Shown here piece after piece: positions 6,434 through 6,475 of a stretch of DNA of 6,475 bases. Made by a program: the position numbers and the translations under genes. The first letter of the stretch is position 1, and each line of letters begins with the position of its first letter. The DNA lies in contig JAHWYA010000210.1 in NCBI GenBank assembly GCA_020028115.1, positions 1 through 6,475 of the forward strand, read 5' to 3'. The stretch comes from Anaeromyxobacter sp. (GTDB taxonomy: Bacteria; Myxococcota; Myxococcia; Myxococcales; Anaeromyxobacteraceae). A model generated the notes under the pieces. That model had not been told where the DNA came from. It saw only the letters and a list, made by a program, of their open reading frames with translations, and searched no databases.

Positions 6434-6470
6434 CCTCCGTCTCGGAGGAGACGCATCTCCTTCGGAGGAG
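6434..6470 (+). repeat. Repeated TCGGAGGAG with alternative hairpins at the window edge
   Basis: TCGGAGGAG occurs at 6442-6450 and again at 6462-6470, exactly 20 bp apart. Each copy can be masked by a local stem. CCTCCG (6434-6439) pairs with CGGAGG (6443-6448), or GTCTC (6439-6443) with GAGAC (6448-6452). CTCC (6457-6460) pairs with GGAG (6464-6467). GGAGA (6447-6451) can instead pair with TCTCC (6456-6460). GGAGGAG is a strong ribosome-binding sequence, so this may be the leader of a gene that begins beyond the window. Confidence 0.35.
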
Positions 6471-6475
6471 CGTTC

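Noticed and set aside
4009..6456. A 2.4-kb open frame on the minus strand that covers the whole fumarase gene and joins in frame to the ferritin-like gene.
   Set aside because: Opposite fumarase it is a charged, Arg/Leu/Glu-rich antisense translation typical of GC-rich DNA. The ferritin-like gene has its own ATG and strong ribosome site at 4533, so there is no fusion protein.

Overview
The window is very GC-rich, with G or C at nearly every third codon position. It looks like a chromosomal housekeeping stretch from a high-GC proteobacterium-like organism. The gene style (GTG starts, GGAGG-type ribosome sites, class I fumarase, many small genes) is compatible with Myxococcota such as Anaeromyxobacter. 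That assignment is an inference from composition and gene style, not something proven by the sequence. There are no rRNA or tRNA genes, CRISPR repeats, transposases or phage genes.

Layout. Minus strand, 1344 to 63: a 95-residue two-helix membrane protein followed by a cation diffusion facilitator (CDF) metal transporter, behind a good sigma-70-like promoter. Plus strand, 1485 to 2080: a broken gene for a secreted thioredoxin-fold/TPR protein, with a signal peptide, a frameshift near 1808 and probably a missing half-domain. Positions 2081-2219 hold a short coding-like stretch that ends in a perfect inverted repeat. That repeat also contains the stop codon of the convergent GNAT acetyltransferase (2837 to 2220, minus). 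Divergent from the acetyltransferase is a 54-codon plus-strand gene (2926-3090) of unknown function. Its 3' end overlaps the end of the next minus-strand operon by 35 bp.

That operon (4533 to 3056, minus) is very tight. It encodes a ferritin-like diiron protein, then a 63-residue protein with four CxxC pairs in a FYVE-like spacing, then a PlsC-type 1-acylglycerol-3-phosphate acyltransferase whose GTG start directly follows the previous stop codon. Divergent from the operon is a complete, highly conserved class I (4Fe-4S) fumarate hydratase (4765-6390), followed by a UUCG hairpin and, at the window edge, a cluster of alternative hairpins with a repeated Shine-Dalgarno-like sequence.

How the genes relate. 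Fumarase serves the TCA cycle, PlsC serves phospholipid synthesis, and the CDF protein serves metal homeostasis. The ferritin-like protein may protect against or store iron next to an iron-sulfur fumarase, but only proximity supports that link. Nothing here is a clear new multi-gene system. The parts most worth a second look are the 63-residue zinc-binding protein locked into the ferritin/PlsC operon, the 54-codon orphan gene, and the broken redoxin/TPR gene.
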